Below are positions 1 to 9,092 of a DNA stretch of 64,000 nt, in pieces (position 1 is the stretch's first letter; each line of letters begins with the position of its first letter). The notes under the pieces were generated by a model. That model saw nothing but the letters and a program-made list of their open reading frames with translations, searched no databases and was not told the DNA's origin. The position numbers and the translations under genes are program-made. The stretch comes from JACRGC01 sp041305345 (GTDB lineage: Archaea; Micrarchaeota; Micrarchaeia; Norongarragalinales; SBBD01), in the NCBI GenBank assembly GCA_041305345.1, contig JBFYLP010000002.1, positions 124,001 through 188,000 of the forward strand, in the 5' to 3' direction.

Positions 1-1094
1 GGCGCAACCGAAGGGTCGGTTTTTGAGGGGCAGGAAACATAATAAGAGGGATTTTCCGGCCAGCACGGTTTGTCGAAGATCTCCTCAAAATGCACCTTCC
101 AGTCATTTGCCAAAATCAGGTTGTGGTGTGCTAGCGACTTGACCTTCCCCTTTACACCAATGTACATTATTAACGCCGAAGGGGCGATAGTCGCTTTTTT
201 CCAATATCCTTTGGGATATGCTTGGTATTTTTCCTCCAATAGGCGGGTCTCGGTCCAGGCATAATCCGCATTTGAAATGACGACATCCGCGGGAAGGAAT
301 TTTCCGTTGAAATGAACGCCCGTTGCCCTGCCGTTTTCCACCTCTATTCTGGTGACTTCGGCATTGGGGACCAGTTTTACGCCGTTTTGCCTGCATAATT
401 TTTCCAGCGATTGGACAATCTTGTTGATTCCGCCCATAGGGTAGTAAACGCCCATATTGAAATCTATGTGCGACATCATGGAGTATAAGGCGGGTGTTTT
501 TTTGGGAGAGCCTCCAAGGAAAACAATCGTATATTCCAATATTTTCTTGAGTTTGTCATTACGGGTGAACTTATTCACGTAGCCATCGAAACTCTTGAAC
601 AGCCCAAGCTGCAGGCCTTCGATTGCAAGCCTGGGATCAAGCATGTCGAATAAGGAATCGTAGTTTTTGTAAATGAATTTATCCATTGCGATTTTGTATT
701 GGTGTTCACCCTGCCTTAGGTATTCCTTAATTCTTGCGGCGGATCCTTTTTCCAGCCTCTCGAATAATTCGTAATTCGTATGCAAATCCTTGCTGATGTC
801 GATTACCTCCTCCCCCTCGTAGAATATCCGGTACTGGGGATCGAGGCGCGTAAGCTTGAAAAAATCCGATGGTTTTTTTCCAAAATTGGCATAAAAGCGG
901 TCAAATACATCGTTCATAAGGTACCAGGATGGGCCCATGTCGAATTTGAAGCCTTTTGCGTCAAATACCTGGGCGCGGCCGCCGAAAGTGGCATTTTTTT
1001 CAAGAAGGGTTACGCGTAGGCCCTTTTTCCCAAGCAAGGCAGCAGTTGCAAGCCCCCCTAAGCCGCCCCCGATCACTATTGCTTTCTTTGGCAT
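1..1094 (-). CDS. crtI: Phytoene desaturase-type FAD oxidoreductase (C-terminus cut by window edge)
   Basis: Reading the minus strand from the ATG at 1094 gives an open frame that runs off the window start after 364 codons. The N-terminus carries a Rossmann dinucleotide-binding motif (VIGGGLGGL, residues 7-15) followed by an acidic LLEKN end of the second beta strand. The next motif, GGRAQVF...FDMGPS, is typical of the phytoene desaturase/CrtI branch of amine-oxidase-like flavoproteins. A second family landmark, YPMGGINKIVQSLE, lies near residue 235. CrtI enzymes desaturate phytoene in carotenoid synthesis; related archaeal proteins act on other isoprenoids, so the substrate is not certain. 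The missing part is the C-terminal FAD-binding segment. The gene is transcribed away from uvrB. Confidence 0.85.
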   Translation of the reverse strand, partial: MPKKAIVIGGGLGGLATAALLGKKGLRVTLLEKNATFGGRAQVFDAKGFKFDMGPSWYLMNDVFDRFYANFGKKPSDFFKLTRLDPQYRIFYEGEEVIDISKDLHTNYELFERLEKGSAARIKEYLRQGEHQYKIAMDKFIYKNYDSLFDMLDPRLAIEGLQLGLFKSFDGYVNKFTRNDKLKKILEYTIVFLGGSPKKTPALYSMMSHIDFNMGVYYPMGGINKIVQSLEKLCRQNGVKLVPNAEVTRIEVENGRATGVHFNGKFLPADVVISNADYAWTETRLLEEKYQAYPKGYWKKATIAPSALIMYIGVKGKVKSLAHHNLILANDWKVHFEEIFDKPCWPENPSYYVSCPSKTDPSVA

Positions 1095-1523
1095 TCTTAC
1101 TCCCTAAGTCAAATTGACATTTAAAGTATTACCTATTTTCGATTTATTTAGGTTTTAAATGATTGGTTTAAGCCCGTAAATGGATTAAATGGATAGATTC
1201 ATGAATCGAAATGTTAGCACTCCCACGAATTGACTACGAATCCCTTCCTGATTTGAGCCTGAACGGCACAAAACGAAGGCAAAGTTTTCCAAGGCGCTTT
1301 GCTTCAACCCCCCCCTGCTCTGCCAAGGCAGCGGATTTTGGGAGGATCGGATATCGGCATTTAAACAATACCATTATATTCGAAATCCGGCAAATCAGTG
1401 CGCTTTGTGGGGTAGACGAAATGACCCCCAATCAGCTTTATAAGGATCATTTAATCCCATAATATCCAGGTCGTTTTCCTAAAGTCAAGGTCGTTTGAAG
1501 AACTAGTTGAGGAGGCTTATCCC
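1095..1523. other. Divergent intergenic region, 429 bases
   Basis: This region lies between the divergent crtI-like gene and uvrB. I see no convincing gene: short open frames on both strands give low-complexity, unrelated peptides. It contains a partial copy (about 1284-1322) of a sequence that recurs at 11292-11325. A weak TATA-like stretch (tttataagg, about 1436-1444) could serve uvrB. AT-rich sequence at 1120-1160 could promote the minus-strand gene. Confidence 0.5.
1284..1322 (+). repeat. Dispersed repeat, partial copy
   Basis: Bases 1284-1307 match 11292-11315 at 22 of 24 positions by eye. The likeness continues into a run of C followed by TGCTC. It is the right-hand part of the longer repeat seen at 11250-11315 and 14380-14445. 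It lies in non-coding DNA upstream of uvrB. Confidence 0.5.
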
Positions 1524-3512
1524 ATGCAATTCCAGCTTACGGCACCATACGAGCCATCCCCGGGGCAGAAGGAGGCAATTGAAAAATTGGAGAAGGGGTT
1601 TGCGAGCGCAGGCAGGGGGAAGAACAGGATAGGGGATGGGGCGAATGCAAAGCAGACACTGCTTGGGATCACCGGCAGCGGGAAAACATTCGTGATGGCA
1701 AACCTGATATCGCGGATTCAAAAACCAACGCTGATAATGGCGCATAACAAGACCCTTGCGGCGCAGCTTTACACCGAGCTTAGGGAGCTCTTCCCGAAAA
1801 ACCGCGTCGAGTATTTCATCTCCTTCTACGATTACTACCAGCCCGAATCGTACCTGCCAACAACCGATACCTACATTGAGAAGGATTCAAGCAGGAATGA
1901 GGAGATTGAGCGGATGAGGATGCACGCGGTTTCGAGCCTTATTGGCAGGAACGATACCATAGTCGTTGCAAGCATAAGCTGCATCTACGGGCTTGGGAAC
2001 CCCAATTATTTCAAGGAGCTATCGGTCGAATTGAAAAAAGGAATGCCGATGGAAAGGAAAAAGCTGATGCAATCGCTTCTTGCAATACAATTTGAGCGGA
2101 ATGACCAGGCACTCGAGGGAGGGAAGTTCCGCACAAGGGGCGATGTGATCGACCTGATTCCGGTTTACGAGAAGGGCATATTGCGCATTGAGCTGTCGGA
2201 TGGGAAAATAAAATCGCTTAGGGAAATAGACCCCATCACAATGGATGTGAAGAATGAGTTGGAGGAGGCCGTCGTATTCCCCGCGGAGCAGTATGTTGTG
2301 CCGGAGGAGATGAAAAAGAGGGGAGTTGCCCAAATCAAGCTAGAACTTGAGGAGCGGCTGCCGGATATGCCGCCTCTTGAAGCCCAAAGGCTTAGCCAGA
2401 GGGTCAAGTATGATTTGGAGATGATCGAGGAACTCGGCTACTGTTCGGGGATTGAAAATTATACGAGGCATTTCGATGGGAGGAGGCAGGGCGAGCCGCC
2501 TTATGTACTTTTTGATTATTTCCCTAAGGATTTCCTCCTGATAATCGATGAGAGCCATCAATCAATACCCCAGGCAAGAGCAATGTACAACGGAGATTTC
2601 GCAAGGAAAAAAAACCTTGTAGACTACGGATTCCGTTTGCCTTCGGCGTTCGACAATAGGCCGCTTAAATTCGAGGAGTTTGAAAAAAAGATGCCCCAAA
2701 CGCTTTTTGTTTCGGCCACACCTGCGGAATATGAGTTGCAAAAAAGCAGCCAGGTGGTGGAGCTGATCACGAGGCCAACGGGTTTATTGGACCCGATTGT
2801 GGAATTGCATCCGATTGCGGGGCAGATGAAGCACCTTATGGATGAAGCCAGGGCGACAATTGCCAAAGGGAACAGGATGTTGATTACCACGCTTACAAAG
2901 AGAATGGCGGAAGACCTGACGGATTACCTGGTGAAGGAAGGATTCAAGGTAAGGTATATGCATTCGGATATCGATAGCCTTGATAGGATAGAGCTGATCC
3001 GGCAGCTTCGGATAGGCGAATTCGACATCCTTGTTGGCATCAACCTGCTTCGTGAGGGGCTCGATTTGCCGGAAGTTTCGACCATATGCATCCTGGACGC
3101 GGATAAGGAGGGATTCCTTAGGGATGAAAGGAGCCTGATACAGACAATTGGAAGGGCGGCTAGGAATGCGGAAGGGAGGGTGATTTTGTATGCGGATGTA
3201 CTAACGCAATCCATAAAGAGGGCGATGGAGGTAACTTTGCGCAGGCGGATGTTCCAAAAATTATACAATAAGAAATACCACATCACGCCAACAACGATAA
3301 TCAAGGCGGTTTCGCAAAAGGAGGGGAAAATCAAGGGGATCAAGCACCTTGGGAAAACCCAGCTTTCACGGCAGATAATTGACCTTGAGGCAAGGATGAG
3401 GGAGGCGGCGGAAAGGCTTGATTTTGAAAAGGCAATTGAGTTAAGGGACGCGTTGGCGGAACTTAATGACGCGGTGGCGAGGAGGGAAAAAATGAAAGAA
3501 AAGGAAAGTTAG
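1524..3512 (+). CDS. uvrB: Excinuclease ABC subunit B
   Basis: UvrB is the damage-verifying, helicase-like subunit of nucleotide excision repair, loaded by UvrA and then paired with UvrC. Walker A is GITGSGKT at residues 48-55. The beta-hairpin region YDYYQPESYLP lies near residue 105, and a DESH Walker B follows. The helicase motifs LREGLDLPEV and QTIGRAAR are intact. The C-terminal UVR motif (about 625-650) that binds UvrC is present. Length (662 residues) is normal for the family. Just before Walker A there is an extra Gly/Arg/Asn-rich stretch of about a dozen residues (about 29-43) not usual in bacterial UvrB. The start has an upstream GAGG. It heads a uvrB-uvrA-uvrC set, a bacterial-type system presumably acquired by transfer. 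Confidence 0.97.
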   Translation: MQFQLTAPYEPSPGQKEAIEKLEKGFASAGRGKNRIGDGANAKQTLLGITGSGKTFVMANLISRIQKPTLIMAHNKTLAAQLYTELRELFPKNRVEYFISFYDYYQPESYLPTTDTYIEKDSSRNEEIERMRMHAVSSLIGRNDTIVVASISCIYGLGNPNYFKELSVELKKGMPMERKKLMQSLLAIQFERNDQALEGGKFRTRGDVIDLIPVYEKGILRIELSDGKIKSLREIDPITMDVKNELEEAVVFPAEQYVVPEEMKKRGVAQIKLELEERLPDMPPLEAQRLSQRVKYDLEMIEELGYCSGIENYTRHFDGRRQGEPPYVLFDYFPKDFLLIIDESHQSIPQARAMYNGDFARKKNLVDYGFRLPSAFDNRPLKFEEFEKKMPQTLFVSATPAEYELQKSSQVVELITRPTGLLDPIVELHPIAGQMKHLMDEARATIAKGNRMLITTLTKRMAEDLTDYLVKEGFKVRYMHSDIDSLDRIELIRQLRIGEFDILVGINLLREGLDLPEVSTICILDADKEGFLRDERSLIQTIGRAARNAEGRVILYADVLTQSIKRAMEVTLRRRMFQKLYNKKYHITPTTIIKAVSQKEGKIKGIKHLGKTQLSRQIIDLEARMREAAERLDFEKAIELRDALAELNDAVARREKMKEKES

Positions 3513-3624
3513 GCAATTGGGAACCGAAAGATTGTTTGATTATAAATGTCGGCAATGAAGTAAAAGGAAAATTGGGCAATTGGGAACTGAAGGATATTCG
3601 AGTGTAAAGTCAGCGATGAAGGGA
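3505..3624 (+). repeat. Imperfect tandem duplication between uvrB and uvrA
   Basis: Two adjacent units of about 60 bases (about 3505-3566 and 3567-3624) share the order GGCAATTGGGAAC-GAA-GAT, then TGTAAAGTC-like, then GC-ATGAAG. The first unit includes the uvrB stop codon and the second ends just before the uvrA ribosome-binding region. Identity by eye is roughly two thirds. The spacer therefore probably arose by duplication of the uvrB 3' end. Confidence 0.6.
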
Positions 3625-3632
3625 ATGATTTT

Positions 3633-6494
3633 ATGATGGAGAGCATAATCGTGAAGGGAGCAAGGGAGCACAACCTCAAGAACATCGATGTCGAGCTTCC
3701 AAGGAACAAGCTGATAGTGATAACCGGGCTTTCGGGGTCGGGGAAATCCACGCTTGCATTCGATACCATATATGCGGAGGGCCAGCGGAGGTACGTGGAG
3801 TCGCTTTCCGCGTATGCAAGGCAGTTCCTTGGGCTGATGGACAAGCCCGATGTGGATTCCATAGAGGGGCTTTCGCCTGCAATTTCAATAGAGCAGAAAT
3901 CCACCAGCAAGAATCCCAGATCGACTGTTGGAACGGTGACGGAAATATACGATTATTTGAGGCTGCTTTTCGCCAGGGTTGGAACGCACCACTGCCCTAA
4001 ATGCGGGGGGGAAATCCGGCCCCAAAGCGCGGAAAACATAGCCGCACTTGTTATGGCGGACAAGGGAAAGACCCTCACCTTCCTAGCACCCATCATCCGC
4101 GGAATAAAAGGAACGCACGAGCAGGTGATCGAGGACCTGAAAAAGCAGGGATTTTCGAGAATAAGGATCGACCAGGAAATATATGAGATCGGGGATGCGA
4201 AGGAAGGGGCAAAAATGGAGCGGTATGGGAAGCACTGGATCGAGGCGGTAATCGACACGGTAAAAATCGCCGATGAGGACCGATCTAGGATAACCGAAGC
4301 GGTCGAACAGGCGCTGATTTTGGGGAAGGGCACCATAATCCTCGTAGATTCGAAGGAGGCGGCGGGAAATGGGAAACGAAGAGAGCTTGACAGGGCGGCA
4401 GGGGAAGTGGTTTTCAGCACATTCGGCGCTTGCCCCAACCATCCCGAAGTCGTTTTCGAGGGGCTTGAACCGCGCATGTTCTCGTTCAATTCGCCATTCG
4501 GCGCGTGCCAAACCTGCCATGGGCTTGGGGAGATCGTGGAAATTTCGGAGGATCTTGTTGTGCCGGATAGGAGCAAATCGATATTCGATGGGGCGCTTGC
4601 GGTATACGGGAAAATAGACCTTACGTGGAGGGCCCAGCAGCTAAGCGCAGTTGGGAAAAAATACGGATTTGACATTATGACGCCGCTGGAAAAGTTCTCG
4701 AAAAAGCAGCTTGATGTTTTGCTCTTCGGCACAAGGGAGCCGGTAAGCGGCAAATGGTCCAATGGCGCAACCATGTGGATGAGGGAAGGTTGGGAGGGGG
4801 TAATACCGCAAACGATGCGGCTTTACAAGCAGACGCAAAGCGAGTGGAGGAAGGAGGATATTGAGAAATTCATGACCGCCAAACGCTGCGAATCGTGCTT
4901 GGGCAAAAAATTGCAGCCGGTCGTGCTTGCTGTGAAAGTTTCCGGCAAGAGCATAATTGATGTTACCGATCTGTCAATAGGGCAGGCGGTCGATTATTTT
5001 TCAAAACTCCCCTCGGAGTTGAATAAGAAGGAAATGGCAATAGCGAGCCAGGTTCTCAAGGAAATCAACGAGCGGCTGGGTTTCCTTAAGAATGTGGGCC
5101 TGGGATACCTGTCGCTATCGAGGTCAGCAAGAACGCTATCAGGCGGGGAGGCGCAGCGCATACGGCTGGCAACACAGATCGGCAGCAACCTTATGGGGGT
5201 GCTTTACATTTTGGATGAGCCTTCAATTGGGCTGCACCAGCGGGACAACAAAAAACTCATTGATACGCTCCATCGCCTAAGGGACCTTGGGAATACCCTA
5301 ATAGTCGTCGAGCACGACGAGGATACCATAAGGAATGCGGATTACATTATCGATATGGGGCCGGGAGCCGGAGTGCACGGAGGGCATATTGTTGCGCAAG
5401 GAACAATCAAGGAAATCATGGCAAACAGGAAGAGCCTTACGGGAAAGTACCTATCTGGCGAATTGGCCATCGGAATACCAAAGGAAAGGCGCACCCCAAC
5501 AGAATTTCTCAAAATCAGGGGAGCTAGGGAGAATAATTTGCGGAACATTTCATTGGATCTTCCTCTTGGTGTCCTTTGCGGGATAACGGGAGTTTCGGGT
5601 TCGGGTAAAAGCTCGCTCATGAACCAGACGATAATGCCGGCGCTTCGGAAGGGATTTGGCGAGCAGGTGGAGAGGGTAGGCAAGCACGATTCGCTTTCGG
5701 TTCCGAAAATTGTTTCGAACGTGATCGTAATAGACCAGGACCCGATAGGAAGGACGCCAAGGAGCAACCCGGCGACCTATACGAAGCTATTTGATGAGAT
5801 CCGAAAAATTTTTGCCGCAACCCAGGAGGCCAGGATGCGGGGATACGACGAGGGGAGGTTCTCATTCAATGTGAAGGGCGGAAGGTGTGAGGCCTGCCAG
5901 GGCGATGGGGTCATCCGGATAGAGATGAATTTCCTGCCGGATGTTTACATACAGTGCAGCGATTGCAAGGGGAAAAGGTACAATAAGGAAACGCTTGGAA
6001 TTTTGTACAAGGGGAAGAATATTGCAGAAACCCTCGATATGGAAGTGAGCGAGGCTGCTGCATTCTTCGACAACATCCCTTCCATAAAAAGAAGGCTGCA
6101 AACGCTTGTCGATGTGGGGCTCGGGTATATTAAACTCGGCCAAAGCTCAACAACCCTGTCCGGAGGGGAGAGCCAGAGGATAAAAATCACGCGGGAGCTA
6201 AGCAAGAACAAATCGGGGCACATCGTCTACATGCTCGACGAACCGACAGTGGGGCTGCATTTTGAGGATACGAAAAGGCTGATTGCCGTACTGAATGATC
6301 TGGTGGAAAAGGGGAATTCTGTGTTTGTAATCGAGCATAACCTCGACGTGGTGAAGAGCTGCGATTGCCTGATAGATCTGGGCCCCGAAGGGGGAAGCGC
6401 CGGCGGGGAGGTCATCGCGAAAGGGACGCCGGAGGAAATTGTGGAAAACGCCTCGTCCTACACGGGCAAATTCCTAAAGCATATGCTGAAATGA
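3633..6494 (+). CDS. uvrA: Excinuclease ABC subunit A
   Basis: UvrA is the damage-sensing ATPase dimer of nucleotide excision repair. The protein has two ABC modules. The first Walker A is GLSGSGKS near residue 33, and the first signature is LSGGEAQR. The second Walker A is GVSGSGKS and the second signature is LSGGESQR, each followed by a LDEP Walker B. Zinc-binding CxxC pairs appear in CPKCGG (insertion domain), CQTCHG, and CEACQGDG...CSDCKGKR. At 953 residues it has the usual family length and looks complete. The start has two adjacent ATG codons at 3633 and 3636. It follows uvrB by 120 bases and precedes uvrC by 33 bases, so the three genes probably form an operon. Confidence 0.97.
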   Translation: MMESIIVKGAREHNLKNIDVELPRNKLIVITGLSGSGKSTLAFDTIYAEGQRRYVESLSAYARQFLGLMDKPDVDSIEGLSPAISIEQKSTSKNPRSTVGTVTEIYDYLRLLFARVGTHHCPKCGGEIRPQSAENIAALVMADKGKTLTFLAPIIRGIKGTHEQVIEDLKKQGFSRIRIDQEIYEIGDAKEGAKMERYGKHWIEAVIDTVKIADEDRSRITEAVEQALILGKGTIILVDSKEAAGNGKRRELDRAAGEVVFSTFGACPNHPEVVFEGLEPRMFSFNSPFGACQTCHGLGEIVEISEDLVVPDRSKSIFDGALAVYGKIDLTWRAQQLSAVGKKYGFDIMTPLEKFSKKQLDVLLFGTREPVSGKWSNGATMWMREGWEGVIPQTMRLYKQTQSEWRKEDIEKFMTAKRCESCLGKKLQPVVLAVKVSGKSIIDVTDLSIGQAVDYFSKLPSELNKKEMAIASQVLKEINERLGFLKNVGLGYLSLSRSARTLSGGEAQRIRLATQIGSNLMGVLYILDEPSIGLHQRDNKKLIDTLHRLRDLGNTLIVVEHDEDTIRNADYIIDMGPGAGVHGGHIVAQGTIKEIMANRKSLTGKYLSGELAIGIPKERRTPTEFLKIRGARENNLRNISLDLPLGVLCGITGVSGSGKSSLMNQTIMPALRKGFGEQVERVGKHDSLSVPKIVSNVIVIDQDPIGRTPRSNPATYTKLFDEIRKIFAATQEARMRGYDEGRFSFNVKGGRCEACQGDGVIRIEMNFLPDVYIQCSDCKGKRYNKETLGILYKGKNIAETLDMEVSEAAAFFDNIPSIKRRLQTLVDVGLGYIKLGQSSTTLSGGESQRIKITRELSKNKSGHIVYMLDEPTVGLHFEDTKRLIAVLNDLVEKGNSVFVIEHNLDVVKSCDCLIDLGPEGGSAGGEVIAKGTPEEIVENASSYTGKFLKHMLK

Positions 6495-6527
6495 GCTTTA
6501 TCAAGGGAAACCAAAGGTGATGTCCTG

Positions 6528-8132
6528 ATGCTTGAAATCAACGGCAAAACCGGCCTTAATTTGGAATCCATCCCGATTGGCCCGGGGGTTTACATCTACC
6601 GCGGCGAATCGGGCGAAATCATATACATCGGGAAGGCGAAAAGCCTGCGCTCAAGGGTGCGGAGCTACTTTTCGGTTTCCGAAAAACCTTCAAAAACCAA
6701 AATGCTGGTTTCCAAGGTTAGGTCAATTGATTGGATAGTTGTCGGAAGCGAGGTGGAAGCTCTCCTTTTGGAAAACAAGCTCGTGAAAAAGCACCTCCCG
6801 AAATACAACATCGACCTTAAGGATTCGAAAACGTTCGCTTACATCGCACTCACGAGGGAGGAATTCCCCCGCATCCTCTCGGCAAGGAAGCTTTCATCCC
6901 ACTTGGAATCATTCGGGCCGTTCACCGACGGCTTTGAACGTGCGAGCCTGCAGGAGGCAGCAACGAAGGCATTCCGTCTTCGTGTTTGCAAAACCCTGCC
7001 CAAACGAGCCTGCCTGCTGTTCCACATAGGGTTATGCACCGCGCCTTGCATCGGGAACGTCACAAAAGAGCAATACGGGAAGCAGGTGGAAAAAGCTAGG
7101 TCATTCCTGAGGGGGAATTTCCAGGAAACATTATCGCAGCTTGAAGGCGAGATGGCAATTGCATCGCACGACCAAAAATTCGAGCGGGCATTGGAACTTA
7201 GGAACCAGATTGCCTCAATTGGCCTCCTCACGCAAAAGCAGGTCGTTGACAAGGAGCGCTCATTTGACCAGGATGTGATCGCATTCCGGCGGCTTGGCGA
7301 ACGGGTGCGGATAGTGCAGATGGGGATCAGGAAGGGAGTATTGCTTGGAAAAAAGGAATTCGAGGTGGATTTGCAAATAGGGGTGGAGCAGGAATTCCTG
7401 AAGGCTTTTTACTTTTCCAACAGGATCCCAAGGGAGATACTTCTGAATATTGATGCTTGGATGGATGATGCTGAAAAAGCCTCCCTGGAGGAATTCTTTT
7501 CAAAATGCAGGGGCGGGCCGGTTAATTTGGTCGTTCCGGAAAGGTCAGACAAGCTCGCCCTGGTAAAACTTGCGGAAAAGAACATAGAAGCGAACCTTGA
7601 GGAGGATTCGGAACTGGTCGACCTGCAAACTGCCCTTAATTTGCCATCCCGCCCCCGCATCATTGAGTGCGTCGATATTTCAAATTTGGGAAGGGAACAC
7701 GCGGTTTCGGGAATGGTGAGGTTTTTAGATGGGAAGCCGGATAGAGGCAATTACAGGAAATTCAGGATTAAATCGGTTATGGGGCAGGATGATTTTAGCG
7801 CCATGAATGAGGTGGTTGGGAGACGTTATAGGGGTTTGCTTGCAGAGGGGAGGGAAATGCCGGACCTGATAATTGTGGATGGCGGGCCAGGGCAGGTAAG
7901 CGCCGCCAAAACCGCACTGCAGGCGCTTGGGCTCAAGGTCCCGCTTATTGGCCTCGCAAAAAAATACGAGGAGATTTACCTTCCTGGCGAATCGTCTCCA
8001 AGGGCATATGACAAAAACAGCAGGATGATGCTCCTTCTTAGGAGGATCAGGGACGAGGCTCACCGGTTCTCCATTTCGTATAACCGGAAACGGAGGGAAA
8101 TGGGGCTTCGTGAGGAGTTTGGCAGGAAATGA
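6528..8132 (+). CDS. uvrC: Excinuclease ABC subunit C, C-terminally short
   Basis: UvrC makes the two incisions flanking a lesion. The N-terminal GIY-YIG nuclease is clear (GVY at residues 20-22, YIG at 33-35). A cysteine group (CKTLPKRACLLFHIGLCTAPC) matches the iron-sulfur ligands described for UvrC. A UVR motif for UvrB contact lies near residue 215. The RNase H-like C-terminal nuclease follows (ECVDISNLGREHAVSGMV, then IIVDGGPGQ). Length is 534 residues, about 60-70 less than typical bacterial UvrC. The protein ends soon after the HRFSISYNRKRR segment, so the C-terminal tandem helix-hairpin-helix DNA-binding domain appears to be absent. That could be a lineage trait. Confidence 0.95.
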   Translation: MLEINGKTGLNLESIPIGPGVYIYRGESGEIIYIGKAKSLRSRVRSYFSVSEKPSKTKMLVSKVRSIDWIVVGSEVEALLLENKLVKKHLPKYNIDLKDSKTFAYIALTREEFPRILSARKLSSHLESFGPFTDGFERASLQEAATKAFRLRVCKTLPKRACLLFHIGLCTAPCIGNVTKEQYGKQVEKARSFLRGNFQETLSQLEGEMAIASHDQKFERALELRNQIASIGLLTQKQVVDKERSFDQDVIAFRRLGERVRIVQMGIRKGVLLGKKEFEVDLQIGVEQEFLKAFYFSNRIPREILLNIDAWMDDAEKASLEEFFSKCRGGPVNLVVPERSDKLALVKLAEKNIEANLEEDSELVDLQTALNLPSRPRIIECVDISNLGREHAVSGMVRFLDGKPDRGNYRKFRIKSVMGQDDFSAMNEVVGRRYRGLLAEGREMPDLIIVDGGPGQVSAAKTALQALGLKVPLIGLAKKYEEIYLPGESSPRAYDKNSRMMLLLRRIRDEAHRFSISYNRKRREMGLREEFGRK

Positions 8133-8350
8133 TTTTTATTCCTAAAATTATGCTTGGAATGCACTAATAATCTACAACACGCTAATAACTCAATTTGGTG
8201 GGCTTGCCAAATGCGTTCCGCTCAATTCACCCCAAGCCCTGGCGAAGGTATTTTGTGTTGCGTCGGCCCCTCCTAAGGAAATGCAAATTGAATAACCGAT
8301 AAGATGCCATCCCCAATAGGTAAAGGAATGCTAAAATCGCAGGCTTTAGT

Positions 8351-9055
8351 TCAAACCCTAAGCGAGCCGCGGAACCCCCTTGAAGCATAATAGGAGTCCG
8401 CGCCGTTGTGATAGGTGAAGACGCCGTTGTATCTGCGATCACAAAAAAGCGCGCCACCAAGTTTTCTAATTCCAGGAGGGGTTATTACCCAGCTGGAAGT
8501 CGTCGTATCAAAATTTCCAAGTATTTGCAGCTCGCGGTATTGTTCCTCCGTCAATATCTCGATTCCCATCGCTTTTGCCATGCCAATGGCGCAATCCTTT
8601 GGCCGAAATTCCTTCCTTGCCTCGAGAGCTTCACGGTCGTAACATAGGCTTCTGCGGCCCTTGGGGCTTTCCGAGGAACAATCAAAAAAAATGATTTCGC
8701 CACTCCTTTCGTCCCTTCCGACAACATCGGGTTCGCCGCCAGTCCTTTCCATTTCATTGAGTGGCCACAGTTTTTCAATATTAACTTCCAGCTTTGCTTG
8801 CACTTTGGCCCATTCAATTCCCTTATGGCGGATTGGGTTTTTCTCAAAACGGGCTTTCAACGTTCCGAATAGTTCTTCATGATGCTTTGGAGACAACTCC
8901 TTTTTTACTGCATTTATTCGCGACTTGGCCATAAGCAAAATATTCAACTCCGGTTTATAAAAATATCCTTTAAGGTCGACGTTTTCTTTACGAAATATGT
9001 TTTTAAATTCAATGCATAACTCCAACTCGGTAAAAGCGCCGCGGTTTACTGTCAT
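8351..9055 (-). CDS. DUF4256 family protein
   Basis: The segment from about residue 55 to the end carries hallmarks of DUF4256: HKGIEWAKVQAKLE, LNEMERTGGEPDVV, DCSSESPKGRRSLCYDRE, and GGALFCDRRY followed by YHNGADSYYASRGFRG. The family's function is unknown. The many conserved charged and Cys/His residues suggest an enzyme-like or ligand-binding fold, but I cannot assign a reaction. The first 50 residues look like a lineage-specific extension. The gene stands alone, between uvrC and a divergent antiporter gene only 37 bases away. Confidence 0.85.
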   Translation of the reverse strand: MTVNRGAFTELELCIEFKNIFRKENVDLKGYFYKPELNILLMAKSRINAVKKELSPKHHEELFGTLKARFEKNPIRHKGIEWAKVQAKLEVNIEKLWPLNEMERTGGEPDVVGRDERSGEIIFFDCSSESPKGRRSLCYDREALEARKEFRPKDCAIGMAKAMGIEILTEEQYRELQILGNFDTTTSSWVITPPGIRKLGGALFCDRRYNGVFTYHNGADSYYASRGFRGSLRV

Positions 9056-9092
9056 GTGATAAAATTATAAAGTTGCAGATCATTCTACAAGC

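Noticed and set aside
1211..1462. 83-codon frame between crtI and uvrB
   Set aside because: It includes the dispersed repeat copy and has no conserved pattern or ribosome-binding site.
8227..8350. Minus-strand hydrophobic frame downstream of the DUF4256 gene
   Set aside because: It is a short run with one hydrophobic stretch and no independent start; it continues a shadow frame of DUF4256.
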